Positions 10,370-18,630 of a DNA stretch of 64,000 nt are shown here, one piece after another. The DNA is from Trichomonas vaginalis G3. Lineage: Eukaryota; Parabasalia; Trichomonadida; Trichomonadidae. The notes beneath the pieces are model-generated. The model was not told where the DNA came from and did no database searches. It saw only the letters and a program-made list of their open reading frames with translations. Numbering within the stretch: the stretch's first letter is position 1; the number at the start of each line of letters is the position of its first letter. The stretch lies in the NCBI RefSeq assembly GCF_026262505.1, contig NC_067205.1, forward strand, positions 24,399,585 through 24,463,584, in the 5' to 3' direction. The translations under genes were made by a program, and so were the position numbers.

Positions 10370-10488
10370 TCAGAATATTTTCTATTAGTGTCACCAATTT
10401 GAACTGCATTGTCTATGATATCGAAATATGAGCGAATCTGATGAATATGCTCTGCTGGAGTAAATTCGTTTAGCTGTTCGTTCTGCAT
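10370..10488 (-). pseudogene. Major capsid protein, N-terminal fragment
   Basis: ATG at 10486-10488 opens MQNEQLNEFTPAEHIHQIRS and runs about 40 codons before a frameshift. The next frame leads straight into the middle capsid fragment. Together the three pieces span 8950-10488, about 510 codons, a normal size for a Polinton capsid protein. Confidence 0.7.
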
Positions 10489-10515
10489 GTATTTACTTCA
10501 GATAAAAATATCTAT

Positions 10516-10950
10516 TTACTTCATTATTCTCACTCTTCTTCTTGGCATTCGTGGTGGAAGTTGTTTCTTGACATTTTCAATGAACTGTACATTCTCTTTT
10601 GTCTCAACTTCTTTCACTGGCGGGTCAGGGTTCTTTGACTCGGTTTGTTTTTCAATGAAATTCACGAACTTTGCAATAAGCTCTTGGTTCGTTATTGAAA
10701 GTACATCTGGCTTCTTTTCTTCTGGTTCTTTTGGTGGCTCAGTTTGAACAGAAGGTTTTATATGGGCTTCGTGGACTTCACCCTTGCCATGCACCTTAAT
10801 GTTGTCGCTTTCTGCATTCGCTAATGGAACCTTTCTTTTTCTTACATATATTTTACCATCTTTACTCTGACTTACGTAATAGAAAGGATGTTGTATTCCT
10901 CTGGCGTCATTTAATATAATAGACTCTCGTTCTGATTTTGACAAGCTCAT
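10516..10950 (-). CDS. Basic protein with KDG motif, upstream of capsid gene
   Basis: ATG at 10948-10950; 144 residues. The N-terminal part (residues 1-45) has FYYVSQSKDGKIYVRKRK, shared in pattern with 8172-8378 and 47967-48176. The middle is Pro/Glu-rich, and the C-terminus is strongly basic (PPRMPRRRVRIMK), suggesting nucleic-acid or capsid-interior binding. It lies 27 bp upstream of the capsid start on the same strand, probably in the same transcriptional neighbourhood. Residues ~53-63 (HGKGEVHEAH) are encoded by a GC-rich palindromic insert (10761-10795). Function not established. Confidence 0.65.
   Translation of the reverse strand: MSLSKSERESIILNDARGIQHPFYYVSQSKDGKIYVRKRKVPLANAESDNIKVHGKGEVHEAHIKPSVQTEPPKEPEEKKPDVLSITNQELIAKFVNFIEKQTESKNPDPPVKEVETKENVQFIENVKKQLPPRMPRRRVRIMK
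10761..10795. repeat. In-frame GC-rich palindromic insert, copy 1 (degenerate)
   Basis: TATGGGCTTCG, then TGGACTTCACCCTTGCCATG. It shares the GGGCTTCG / CCCTTGCC words of the inserts at 12141, 15928 and 27615 but the hairpins are damaged. It adds residues HGKGEVHEAH to its host protein without breaking the frame. Confidence 0.5.
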
Positions 10951-10995
10951 TTTACATCGGTTAAAGTTTTAATTTTGTTTTTTATCTGCAGTCAA

Positions 10996-11286
10996 ATGAC
11001 TCAGACAAGTCCTACGGACAAGACCCAAGGGGTCATAGATGTTGAAGCATTGAAGAAAGAAATTCGCGAGCAAATTTTATCCGAACTGAAGGAACAAAAA
11101 CAAGAACAAAAGCCAGAGAGACCAAAGAGAAAACTTAGTGAAAAACAACTAGCTGCATTAGCTGCTGGAAGACAGAAGAACCCACGTTTGCTGGCGAAGA
11201 AAGCTAGAGAAGAAGCTGAAGCAAAAGCTAAAGAAGCTGAAGAAGAAAGAGTAAATGGTTTATTTTTATCCGAACTAAATGTATAG
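10996..11286 (+). CDS. Small Lys/Glu-rich coiled-coil protein
   Basis: ATG at 10996 (MTQTSPTDK) is the first true start; upstream codons lack ATG. The 96 residues have a long predicted helix with heptad-like spacing (VEALKKEIREQILSELKEQK), a basic segment (ERPKRKLSEKQLAALAAGR) and an Ala/Glu/Lys C-terminal helix. It resembles small DNA-binding or scaffold proteins of virus-like elements, but no family is recognised. It is divergent from the 10516-10950 gene with a 45-bp gap, and overlaps the start of the penton-like gene at 11279 by 8 bp. Confidence 0.6.
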   Translation: MTQTSPTDKTQGVIDVEALKKEIREQILSELKEQKQEQKPERPKRKLSEKQLAALAAGRQKNPRLLAKKAREEAEAKAKEAEEERVNGLFLSELNV

Positions 11287-11473
11287 ACAAATACCTTTAT
11301 CTGTTGCGTTCAGTAGTGAAAACCCTGACGTCAAAATAAAGGGGAACAGAGTAACGTTTAAGTTTCCAACAGACTGGATTGTGAACATAAATGAAGAGAA
11401 GTACATTGGCATAACATCTATGTATATAACACGTGCATTTAGAAAGTTGACTTTATACTTCAAGTCGAGATAG
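11279..11473 (+). CDS. Penton-like minor capsid protein A, N-terminal fragment
   Basis: ATG at 11279, in a four-base-type overlap with the preceding gene. The 64 residues include FKFPTDWIVNINEEKYIGIT, parallel to YEYPRHWVEYVGGEKAIEIR at 26624-27505 and YRFDYPLRWLRDPSVTKAIG at 44380-45228. So this is the N-terminal domain of one of several paralogous penton/vertex-type proteins. A frameshift at ~11465 cuts it off; a second frame carries the protein to ~11575, where another shift leads into 11567-12133. Confidence 0.7.
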   Translation: MYRQIPLSVAFSSENPDVKIKGNRVTFKFPTDWIVNINEEKYIGITSMYITRAFRKLTLYFKSR

Positions 11474-11566
11474 AAAATGACGAACAGTCTTTAAGCGCCC
11501 AAAACATTCACATATACAAATACTTTAAAGACGATACAACATTGTTGCAATGTATGATTTCATTTA

Positions 11567-12133
11567 ATGAATGTTCGAGAAAAAGTTAACATTGAAGTAC
11601 AAACTTTACAGCCTTTACGTGAGTTTCTTGCACAACTGAAAGAAGAAGGTAGTCAGCCACAACTTATAGACTTTCATTATGAATTTAATGAAAATGAAGA
11701 TGGAACTCATGACTGTCAGTTTGTTGTATTCTCACCATTCAATGAAGTAGCTAAAGAGAAAGAAAATCCATTACGTATAAGATTTCAAATCTCTGAACCA
11801 AGTGATGATTTCAAGAATGTTTTCAATTATGATGCAATGCTTCCGAGGAAAAATGAATTTTCAAAGATTGTAACACCTGGCATTTGGGATAGAAAGCAAG
11901 CTATATTATATTCAAACTTAAGTAAGGGAGTTGAAAATGAGTTCATTGGTCATACAAGAACTACACCACTTCCTAACCCTAAATACTATAAATTAACTGG
12001 CTTCAATCGTGAGTTTTGGATAGACATGTTCTCCACTCATGACCATAACTGCCCAGTGTTCTTACCTCCAGACCATAAGGACTGTCTCTACATTGAAGCA
12101 CAACTCTTAAACTCTACCATCGCAGTATTGTAA
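11567..12133 (+). CDS. Penton-like minor capsid protein A, C-terminal fragment
   Basis: The 188-residue frame ends in the FWIDMF...PVFLPP...CLYIEAQLLN pattern. This is analogous to the L-x-x-M-x-F-x-L-V-D-x-x-G-x-P-V signature at the C-terminus of 23710-24486 and to DFQVWFTTDGRKRIIPL at 44380-45228. Joined in concept with 11279-11473 the protein would be ~285 residues, like its intact paralogs (258-294). It would form capsid vertices. Two frameshifts separate the halves, so this copy is probably inactive. Confidence 0.7.
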   Translation: MNVREKVNIEVQTLQPLREFLAQLKEEGSQPQLIDFHYEFNENEDGTHDCQFVVFSPFNEVAKEKENPLRIRFQISEPSDDFKNVFNYDAMLPRKNEFSKIVTPGIWDRKQAILYSNLSKGVENEFIGHTRTTPLPNPKYYKLTGFNREFWIDMFSTHDHNCPVFLPPDHKDCLYIEAQLLNSTIAVL

Positions 12134-12140
12134 ATGACCA

Positions 12141-12170
12141 CATGGGCTTCGCCCTTGCCGCTAGCGGCTT
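12141..12170. repeat. GC-rich double-hairpin palindromic repeat, copy 2 (intergenic)
   Basis: CATGGGCTTCGCCC, then TTGCCGCTAGCGGC. Two adjacent perfect hairpins, GGGCTTCGCCC and GCCGCTAGCGGC, stand out in AT-rich DNA. Related copies are inside coding regions at 10761, 15928 and 27615. Confidence 0.75.
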
Positions 12171-12178
12171 ATTTTTAT

Positions 12179-12275
12179 CATGAATGACCTCATTGCTGAC
12201 AAAAATAAATGACCTCATTCATGACCTCATTGCTGACCTCATTCATGACCTCATTGCTGACAAAAATAAATGACC
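12179..12275. repeat. Short tandem repeat between penton-like and polymerase genes
   Basis: Alternating units of ATGACCTCATTGCTGAC and ATGACCTCATTC, with AAAAATAA spacers, in about five copies. It lies between the convergent ends of the penton-like gene A and the polymerase gene. Confidence 0.85.
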
Positions 12276-14573
12276 TCAGAACTTCAACTTACGAATAAAG
12301 CTTGTTTTAGTCGTTATTGAGAAGTTAAACTTTTCAGCAAAGCAAGGACTAGAAGACTTACATAAGTCAAATCCAATCTCTTGACCGTCATAAAGTGCTT
12401 TATAAAGTTTCATGACACTGAACTCAGAGTCTTTGTCAAATTTTCCTTGCGGAACCATTAAACCTTTATCTTCATTGTAATAGCATTGTATAGCTTCAGG
12501 AAACATTTCATTAGCGGTTAAAGCAATAACATCTTGCTTCACGCCTTTCATTCTGCAGTGAAATGCAACTTCATTTAAATCGTTAGTGAGTAAGTCTATG
12601 TAAGTCTTCTTTCCACAAAATATTGACTTGTATGCTAAACTTTGTTTTCCAGGTGTTATTTCTGCGAAGTCACTATGAAACTGACCAAGGTTTTTACCAA
12701 TAAGTTCTCTACCGTATCTCTTCTTAAATTCATGAGCTAAACGTGGTATGTCTTCATTGTAAATGTGCATCGAATCTGTATCCTGATAAAATGCTTTTAA
12801 TCCTAAGTCTTCAATCGTGCAAAACACTTCATTCATAATACGTTTTGACATAGACAGAATGTTAACACCAAGTGGACAGAAGTTAAAGTGTCTGCAAATG
12901 CTTTTCGTTAGCTTGAAAATAGTTTTATCTGAACCATCCAAACCTTCGAACTTCACTATATGGTTGTAGTTTCTGATGGCATATCTTATAGCATCTTTGT
13001 CATCTACTATGGTTATTTTTGACTCAATAGGAGATAGAATAGTTTTGCCATAAATACTGTTCAGAATGAGCTTTATATTTTCTTGCAAAGGATTTCCTTC
13101 TTTCTTATACTTTAACCTTAACTCAAACAACTTCTTTACTTCATCTCTTATTCTAATATCTCTGTTTCCATCGTAGTAATATCCTTGCAACACTTCACAT
13201 TTGACACCTTGATATTTTATAAGGTCTTGTAATGTTATATGGTCAACATACATTAAACAGCAAGTGTTTGAACTTCTGGGAACGTTAAGTTCTGGATTTA
13301 GTTCAGGGTCACAAACTATTAAAGGAAAGTGTCTATGTATTCCAATCTCTGTTATCTTAATGAGAACAAAGAAGCCAGACATAAACTTTTCACCAATGGG
13401 TTCCTTTTGGTCGTCATCGAATAAATGTCTCATGAGATACTCTGTGCTTAACATCTCATCCTTCAATACTTTTGGAATTCCTTCTAAAGTATAAAGTCTT
13501 GCTATAGCTGATGGATATAATGAAACAGCGTCGAAGTCAGCAATGAGTTTCTTTTTGCTCTTTTGTTTAATGTTATCTGACAACATACATCTTCCACCTT
13601 GAATGCATCTTGAAATAAATTCTCTTGGTTTATTTGAGAGGTCATAAAGATTTCCATTCGGGAAGTACACTCTGTTCTCAAACAATTTGTTAGCAATAGA
13701 ACAAATACTAACGTAGTCATAAACGTTTAAATCAAACTCTTTCAATAAGTCATTGCGGAACTTTACAAAACCTTCTCTTAAAATTCTTACATCTTGTTTG
13801 CAGTAAAACGTGCTATATTTTTCTAAGTCGAAGTGGTTTTCATCTATTCTGCAACCTTTGATGGAATCTATGTTCTTCATGAACGTTTCAATATCTTTTA
13901 CAAACTTACATGCTTCAGAAATGACACCAGTTCTGTTGTCATTTGCTAACAAAACACTGCTGTAGTAGTTGTATGGAAATACTTCTTTCGGTCCTGTTTG
14001 TAAGTTAAACATAGCAGGAAATAGTTTAAGCTTCTTATTTATAACACTGTAAGAGTCTTTTATAATAATTGCCCTTCCTTTATATAAACCAGTTATTTGC
14101 ATTGTTCGTGAACCTTTAATGATGGGAGTTCCTTTCACTTCTGTCATGTGTCTTAAGATGAAGTTTATATCATAGCTGAGGTTATGGAAATATATTAAAC
14201 TCTTGTCAGGAAGTCGCTCCAAAAATTCTGTTGCACAGTTTTGACCCCATATGCTTTCACTCACTGAACCATCTTCACTGTCATAACAGATGTTAAAAGC
14301 TTTATGAAAGCCATCGGTACTACACTCAAAGTCAGCAAAGAAAACATGCTCAGGAATGAACTTGCACTTATTTTTATTTACTTCTTTTGACTCTGCTTTC
14401 TTCTTCAGTTGTACACAATACTTTGGAGCATATGTCAAATCTTTAAATGGTGCAAGGTTCTGTTTATATAAGTCAGTCGTATATGTGAAAAGTTCTCCAT
14501 AAGAAATAGGTTCGAAATATTTGCACTCCCACAATGTTTTCATAACATCCCATAGCGGTGTAGTTCTATCCAT
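12276..14573 (-). CDS. Protein-primed DNA polymerase B, exonuclease and polymerase domains
   Basis: This 765-residue frame has all family-B motifs: ExoI (ADFECSTDGF, D81/E83), ExoII (HNLSYDINF, D135), ExoIII (YCKQD, Y257/D261), motif A (DFDAVSLYPS, D346), motif B (KLILNSIYG, 501-509), motif C (YQDTDS, D598/D600) and KxY (KKTY, ~656). The long stretch between motifs A and B fits the TPR insertions of protein-primed enzymes. It replicates the element using a terminal protein as primer. The frame is open ~17 codons upstream of its ATG, and the N-terminal half lies in another frame at 14622-16124. All catalytic residues are intact here, so the break between the halves is the main defect. Confidence 0.95.
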   Translation of the reverse strand: MDRTTPLWDVMKTLWECKYFEPISYGELFTYTTDLYKQNLAPFKDLTYAPKYCVQLKKKAESKEVNKNKCKFIPEHVFFADFECSTDGFHKAFNICYDSEDGSVSESIWGQNCATEFLERLPDKSLIYFHNLSYDINFILRHMTEVKGTPIIKGSRTMQITGLYKGRAIIIKDSYSVINKKLKLFPAMFNLQTGPKEVFPYNYYSSVLLANDNRTGVISEACKFVKDIETFMKNIDSIKGCRIDENHFDLEKYSTFYCKQDVRILREGFVKFRNDLLKEFDLNVYDYVSICSIANKLFENRVYFPNGNLYDLSNKPREFISRCIQGGRCMLSDNIKQKSKKKLIADFDAVSLYPSAIARLYTLEGIPKVLKDEMLSTEYLMRHLFDDDQKEPIGEKFMSGFFVLIKITEIGIHRHFPLIVCDPELNPELNVPRSSNTCCLMYVDHITLQDLIKYQGVKCEVLQGYYYDGNRDIRIRDEVKKLFELRLKYKKEGNPLQENIKLILNSIYGKTILSPIESKITIVDDKDAIRYAIRNYNHIVKFEGLDGSDKTIFKLTKSICRHFNFCPLGVNILSMSKRIMNEVFCTIEDLGLKAFYQDTDSMHIYNEDIPRLAHEFKKRYGRELIGKNLGQFHSDFAEITPGKQSLAYKSIFCGKKTYIDLLTNDLNEVAFHCRMKGVKQDVIALTANEMFPEAIQCYYNEDKGLMVPQGKFDKDSEFSVMKLYKALYDGQEIGFDLCKSSSPCFAEKFNFSITTKTSFIRKLKF

Positions 14574-14621
14574 GCGAACAATGTATTTATCATCTCTCTT
14601 TGTATAATTTCATCTGTTTTC

Positions 14622-16124
14622 TCAATGTTCATTCCACCACACTTTCAAGATTTCTATATAGTTGCGAATGAAATATGTTGTCATTGGTAATCTTTCGTTT
14701 AGCATGTAGTGGTCTTCAACAAGAAGTAAGTCAATAGTTCGAACAGTTTTACATTCTTTTGGTATGTATCTCTTTATTTCATTATGTCTTGAGTCATTGA
14801 AATAACCAATGGTAACATTAAATGCTATACCTGTTGCGTCAGAAATTTCTTGTACTTTACTTTGAGGAAAGTCTCTAACACGAATGACTTCTCTCATGTG
14901 GTCAATAGTTTCTTCATTTACTCCAGCCTGAATGCAAGCATAAACGAAACAATTGTCCTCTGTCATAAGTGTTGCAGTTCTTTTGTTCAGTTCATTGAAG
15001 ATTTGGTAGCGTTCAAGATTTATAGGTAATGTGCAAAGATACTTCCAGAACTGACCGCTTCTCTTCTTATAAAACTTCTTTTCACCAAGGATTTCATTCC
15101 AGAAGTCATCTATATCTTGTTTATCTCCTGTTTGTTTAAGTCTGTTCAATAATCTTTTCTGTCTTTCTGTCAGTGTGCTTTCATCTCTATATGGTCTCTT
15201 TTTTGGTTTGCCTTTCTTTACATCTGACATCGTTAAGCCTTCATATTCAGTTAAATCATACATCTTTATTTCAGTAAGATTCTTTATGTTTGTCAAGAAG
15301 AAGTCATAGTGCATTTCAACAATACCTGCAGCATTTGCTTCTATCTCTGATATAAAGTTCTCCTTCAAGAGCTGATGTAGTAATGTTCCAATATTATTGA
15401 GGTTTAACGTAGAACATTCATACTTTCCACCAAGTTTATAACATACCATCCATCTTTGTTGGGAGTTTATTTTAATCTTCTCTAAGAGTCTCATGAAAAC
15501 CTTACCGAAATGTTTGTGTAAGTAGTCTCTGTTTGGTTCATCTAAAGCTTCGATGTTAAAGTCAATGAGTCTATTGCCTGACTTCACATTTCTCTTCCTA
15601 TTCTCTTCATCTTTCTTTAACCATCTCTCACCTTCTTTTGGTTTGTCGTCAATGGAACGAATGACATCGTTAGCTTTGCGAACTTGTTCTATAGCGCTCT
15701 TAAACATCTCTCTTCTCTGTTGTTTCAGTGTGTCGTCTCTCTTTCGTGTTTCACCAACGTTTGCATTTGTTATGTCAAACATCTCTTGACGAACATCATG
15801 CGAAAGAGCTTTACGAGTATGACCAACGTTTGCATTTGTTATGTCAAACATTTCTCTTCTTACTTCATGAGGTACTGAACGTCTATGATATAAGTCAATA
15901 GCAACGTCATTTAAAGGAAATGCTCTTGCATGGACTTCGTCCTCGCCGCGTTGCGGCTTTATGAACTCATGAATTCTATCATAACTTATTGCACCATTAT
16001 AGTCATTGAGGATGTCAGCGAGTGCTTTTTTGTTTGTTGCGTAATGCTTTGCTACTTCTATGTTAGCTTCTGTAAGAAGTTGTTTTATTTCCGAGTGTTC
16101 TAACTTAGACAACTTCCGATACAT
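14622..16124 (-). CDS. Protein-primed DNA polymerase B, N-terminal region
   Basis: ATG at 16122-16124 (MYRKLSKLEHSE) is the first in-frame ATG after an A/T-only leader; the frame runs further up but without ATG. About 500 residues: a helical, Lys/Arg/Glu-rich first half with a repeated EMFDITNANVG motif (two exact copies ~23 residues apart), then a segment ending LLLVEDHYMLNERLPMTTYF. That last pattern is typical of the region just before the exonuclease domain in Maverick polymerases. It may contain the terminal-protein-like part, but I cannot place a priming residue. One frameshift (~14600-14640) separates it from 12276-14573. Residues ~79-89 derive from a GC-rich palindromic insert. Confidence 0.85.
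   Translation of the reverse strand: MYRKLSKLEHSEIKQLLTEANIEVAKHYATNKKALADILNDYNGAISYDRIHEFIKPQRGEDEVHARAFPLNDVAIDLYHRRSVPHEVRREMFDITNANVGHTRKALSHDVRQEMFDITNANVGETRKRDDTLKQQRREMFKSAIEQVRKANDVIRSIDDKPKEGERWLKKDEENRKRNVKSGNRLIDFNIEALDEPNRDYLHKHFGKVFMRLLEKIKINSQQRWMVCYKLGGKYECSTLNLNNIGTLLHQLLKENFISEIEANAAGIVEMHYDFFLTNIKNLTEIKMYDLTEYEGLTMSDVKKGKPKKRPYRDESTLTERQKRLLNRLKQTGDKQDIDDFWNEILGEKKFYKKRSGQFWKYLCTLPINLERYQIFNELNKRTATLMTEDNCFVYACIQAGVNEETIDHMREVIRVRDFPQSKVQEISDATGIAFNVTIGYFNDSRHNEIKRYIPKECKTVRTIDLLLVEDHYMLNERLPMTTYFIRNYIEILKVWWNEH
15928..15960. repeat. In-frame GC-rich palindromic insert, copy 3
   Basis: GCATGGACTTCGTCC, then TCGCCGCGTTGCGGC: hairpins GGACTTCGTCC and GCCGCGTTGCGGC. On the coding strand it adds PQRGEDEVHA to the polymerase N-terminal region, keeping the frame. 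Confidence 0.75.
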
Positions 16125-16213
16125 CTTTAGTAGGAAATAAAAAAATATTTTTGAAAAAATTAGATTAGATTTTTTAAAGTTATTTTTCAAAATAATTTAA
16201 TATTTTTATTTTA

Positions 16214-16687
16214 ATGAAACACATGCAAGATTGCAAGTTCTTTTCATACAATGCTCTCGCTACTGCCATCAAGAATGAGTTCAATAATGCTTCAAATGTT
16301 AATGTTATCTTTAACAAGAAGTTTGTGAAAGAATCTAAGTTTGGTCAGTATGTCAGACCATTAGCTATCGTCATTGACCGCAAACGTTATACTTCACAAG
16401 AGTTAGCAGTAGTTTTGAAACAAAAGAGTTTCTTCGTGAATGTCAAAGATACTCATTATACTGTTATAAAGAACTCTAATATTGACTTCTTCAGTATTGC
16501 TTTAAATCTTTCCGAACAGAAAGAATATAAGAAGGGTGAAACAAATGTGAAATATTATCCTTCATCTCTGAAGACAATAACGAACAAAGATGTTATACAG
16601 AAATTCTTACCAAAGGTTGAAGAAGCTTCAATTGACATTGACGAAGGAAGTGAAATGGTTGAAGAAATTGACCCTGAAGTTATTTAA
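16214..16687 (+). CDS. Hypothetical protein with acidic tail, possible ssDNA-binding type
   Basis: ATG at 16214 after an AT-rich leader; 157 residues. The body is beta-rich with basic stretches (VNVIFNKKFVKESKFGQYVR). The C-terminus is acidic and ends in hydrophobics (EMVEEIDPEVI). A Maverick 2 protein at 56857-57276 ends similarly (NIDIDPEMF) and has comparable length and a neighbouring gene of the same family. An acidic tail with a hydrophobic end is a hallmark of bacterial-type SSBs, and replication by protein priming needs an SSB, so I infer an SSB-like role. No OB-fold motif can be proven by eye. It is divergent from the polymerase gene (90-bp AT-rich gap). Confidence 0.5.
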   Translation: MKHMQDCKFFSYNALATAIKNEFNNASNVNVIFNKKFVKESKFGQYVRPLAIVIDRKRYTSQELAVVLKQKSFFVNVKDTHYTVIKNSNIDFFSIALNLSEQKEYKKGETNVKYYPSSLKTITNKDVIQKFLPKVEEASIDIDEGSEMVEEIDPEVI

Positions 16688-16847
16688 GCAAAAATATATT
16701 TTTGAATAACTGAAAGTGTCACCACGTCACCATGTGCTACCAGGTTAATTAACTTCTTTTAAAAATGATGACAACATGACATTTTGACAACAGTCCAGGA
16801 AATAAATTTTATCGTTAATGTTTACGTTAATGTTTTTCATTAAATTT

Positions 16848-16876
16848 TGACAAAGTGCAAATCTTCACTTCGTCAA
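16848..16876. terminator. GACAAAGTG...CACTTCGTC hairpin downstream of KilA-N gene
   Basis: TTGACAAAGTG, loop CAAATCTT, then CACTTCGTCAA, followed by an A-run on the plus strand. Similar hairpins are found at 18601-18630, in every 107-bp unit at 51057-51690 and at 53840-53866. It lies ~35 bp past the stop of the minus-strand KilA-N gene, which suggests a 3'-end signal or a binding site; function not proven. Confidence 0.45.
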
Positions 16877-16912
16877 AAAAAGTTAATGTTTTTCATTGAA
16901 ATCGGTAAGTTT

Positions 16913-17740
16913 TCATTCTTCCTCTTTGAAGTTGTCGAAATATTCTGTTATCTTTTCTTTCAGTAATGTTAAGTCTTCTTTAAATGTAAGTATTGTGCAA
17001 CCTTTGATGTCATAGTGTGTTTGAGGAAGAGTATTTTTGACAATTTCCTTTATTTGCTCATTCGGTGTCATTGAAATCGGTAAGTTTTCACGATAGAACC
17101 AGTTTCTGTCAGATTTATATATCTTAGCTAAGTCATAAAAGCTCTTGTTGTTTCTTCTCACTAAATGCAACATAACCATATCTCTATCTTCTTCTTTCTC
17201 CAACTCTTCAGCGTAAATCATATACTTATAGCTTTTTTCCTTTCCTTTTGGTACTGAACGTGGTATTCTTTTCTGTATGCTTTTGTCTTTGGATTCAATG
17301 ACTTCATCTTTTGCTTGAAGTTTCTTTTCCATCTCTCCACGTTCTGCTTTATATAGTTCATCTAACATCATGAAAATATAACAAGCATAACGAGGTGAAG
17401 CCCACATTGCTACAGCATTTACTAAAAGTCTATGAACATAATAACCTTTCAAACCAGGAGCCAAATTCTTGCGATTTTCGTACGGAATCTCTTCCCTCGG
17501 TTTTCCGAGGGAAGCAATCATATGAGGAAATTCTTCTAAAAGTTCTTTTGCCTGTTGGTTTTCAAACCAATGATATGCTTGCTTTGTAGAAAGAAGAGCA
17601 TTCAAAATACTTTGCATTTGGTACATGTCATCTTTGACTGAACGAATAAGACGTAACTGTTTGTTATACTGTATGTACTCGTATTCTTCATTTATGGCTT
17701 CATGAACGATAGCAATTGTTGTGTTCTCTGATGTTGACAT
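16913..17740 (-). CDS. KilA-N domain protein with DUF3627-like C-terminus
   Basis: ATG at 17738-17740 (MSTSENTT). Six further codons upstream (YVKTVM) are open but start with TTG. The 275 residues show a KilA-N-type region (about residues 80-130, YYVHRLLVNAVAMWASPRYA), a Lys/Glu coiled coil, then a C-terminal domain with SFYDLAKIYKSDRNWFYREN, as in the DUF3627 family attached to viral KilA-N proteins. These are DNA-binding regulators of large DNA viruses and phages. A paralog is at 54165-55010. It differs in residues ~76-90, where this copy carries a perfect palindrome (17491-17514, CTTCCCTCGG and its complement) encoding SLGKPREE. The leader is shared with the other KilA-N genes. Confidence 0.85.
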   Translation of the reverse strand: MSTSENTTIAIVHEAINEEYEYIQYNKQLRLIRSVKDDMYQMQSILNALLSTKQAYHWFENQQAKELLEEFPHMIASLGKPREEIPYENRKNLAPGLKGYYVHRLLVNAVAMWASPRYACYIFMMLDELYKAERGEMEKKLQAKDEVIESKDKSIQKRIPRSVPKGKEKSYKYMIYAEELEKEEDRDMVMLHLVRRNNKSFYDLAKIYKSDRNWFYRENLPISMTPNEQIKEIVKNTLPQTHYDIKGCTILTFKEDLTLLKEKITEYFDNFKEEE

Positions 17741-17847
17741 TACTGTCTTTACATACAAAATAAAAAAATAAATAAAAATAAAACTAACTTTATTTTTTCT
17801 GAGATAAACACTATTTCTTCACAACATTAAATTTTATCCTGTATGAA

Positions 17848-18222
17848 ATGACTTTAAAAAGATTATTGACTGACTTCGAATACTATCTCATTGACGCACT
17901 GACAGACCCTCAAAACTGTGTTGAAAGTTCTTTAAGCTTTAAGATTGAAGGTACGACGCATTTTGTCTTCACTTACGTATTGAAAGAATATGACCGTTAT
18001 CATAACGAAGTGAATCAAACACTAATAAAATTTGTAGATAAAAAATTGGTTAACAATGAATATTTTAAACGTGAAGACCCAAACACTGCTGGAGATGATG
18101 AAGAATACAGACAAGTTATTGAAAAAAATAACGCAAGATTAGATGCAATAGAAAAGAAGTTTAATGAATGTCTTACAAACACGTATGAATATCTTATGCG
18201 GTGGGAAGCTAGATGGAAATAA
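17848..18222 (+). CDS. Hypothetical protein shared by both Mavericks
   Basis: ATG at 17848; 124 residues, helical, with YVLKEYDRYHNEVNQTLIKF near residue 45 and an acidic C-terminal helix. The 56388-56840 protein of Maverick 2 has the same pattern at the same place (FWEYDKNHKTLSRAVLKFVN), so the two are homologous. The gene is divergent from the KilA-N gene in Maverick 1 and lies next to the SSB-like gene in Maverick 2, suggesting an early or replication-related role. Function unknown. Confidence 0.65.
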   Translation: MTLKRLLTDFEYYLIDALTDPQNCVESSLSFKIEGTTHFVFTYVLKEYDRYHNEVNQTLIKFVDKKLVNNEYFKREDPNTAGDDEEYRQVIEKNNARLDAIEKKFNECLTNTYEYLMRWEARWK

Positions 18223-18259
18223 ATTTACGTCAAATATGCAATTTATAAAATCTTATGTC

Positions 18260-18340
18260 GACAGGCTACGTAGCACAGTGGTCTAAGGTGGTGTTATGGA
18301 GGGGTCAGGGTCTGTGGTTCGAACCGCGACAGCGCCGTAT
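18260..18340 (+). ncRNA. tRNA-like Pol III unit (A box, B box), poorly folded
   Basis: TAGCACAGTGG (18271-18281) fits the A-box consensus and GGTTCGAACC (18316-18325) fits a B box; a T-run follows at ~18340. The T stem can pair (TGTGG with CCGCG) around a 6-base loop instead of 7. The acceptor arms do not pair well (GGCTACG versus the 3' side). It is therefore more likely a tRNA-derived relic or Pol III-transcribed RNA than a functional tRNA. Confidence 0.35.
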
Positions 18341-18600
18341 TTTCTTATTTTCTTTGTTTGTCTTGTTTGTCGTGAATAAAAAGTGTCATAAAAGTGCTCT
18401 ATCTTCCACGTGAATAAATAAAAAATTTACTTTATTTCTTCTTTATTTCTTTGTTCCCGTGGAAGAAGGGTTTTGCGTTTTTCTCAGCCGAAATCAATGA
18501 TTTTTTCATTTTTGGAATCCTTAGCGAATGGGGAATCTTTTCTCTCGTGGAAGCTTTGACCAAAAATATATTTCATTTTCAGCATTATTTTTTTGCATTT

Positions 18601-18630
18601 TGACACGAAGTGAAGATTTGCACTTCGTCA
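18601..18630. terminator. GACACGAAGTG...CACTTCGTC hairpin
   Basis: TTTTGACACGAAGTG, short loop, CACTTCGTCAAAA. It belongs to the hairpin family described at 16848 and lies ~150 bp past the stop of the minus-strand KilA-N gene at 18782. Confidence 0.45.

Noticed and set aside
18260-18340. Functional tRNA gene
   Set aside because: The acceptor stem does not pair, the T loop has 6 bases and no clear anticodon stem can be drawn; kept only as a tRNA-like unit.
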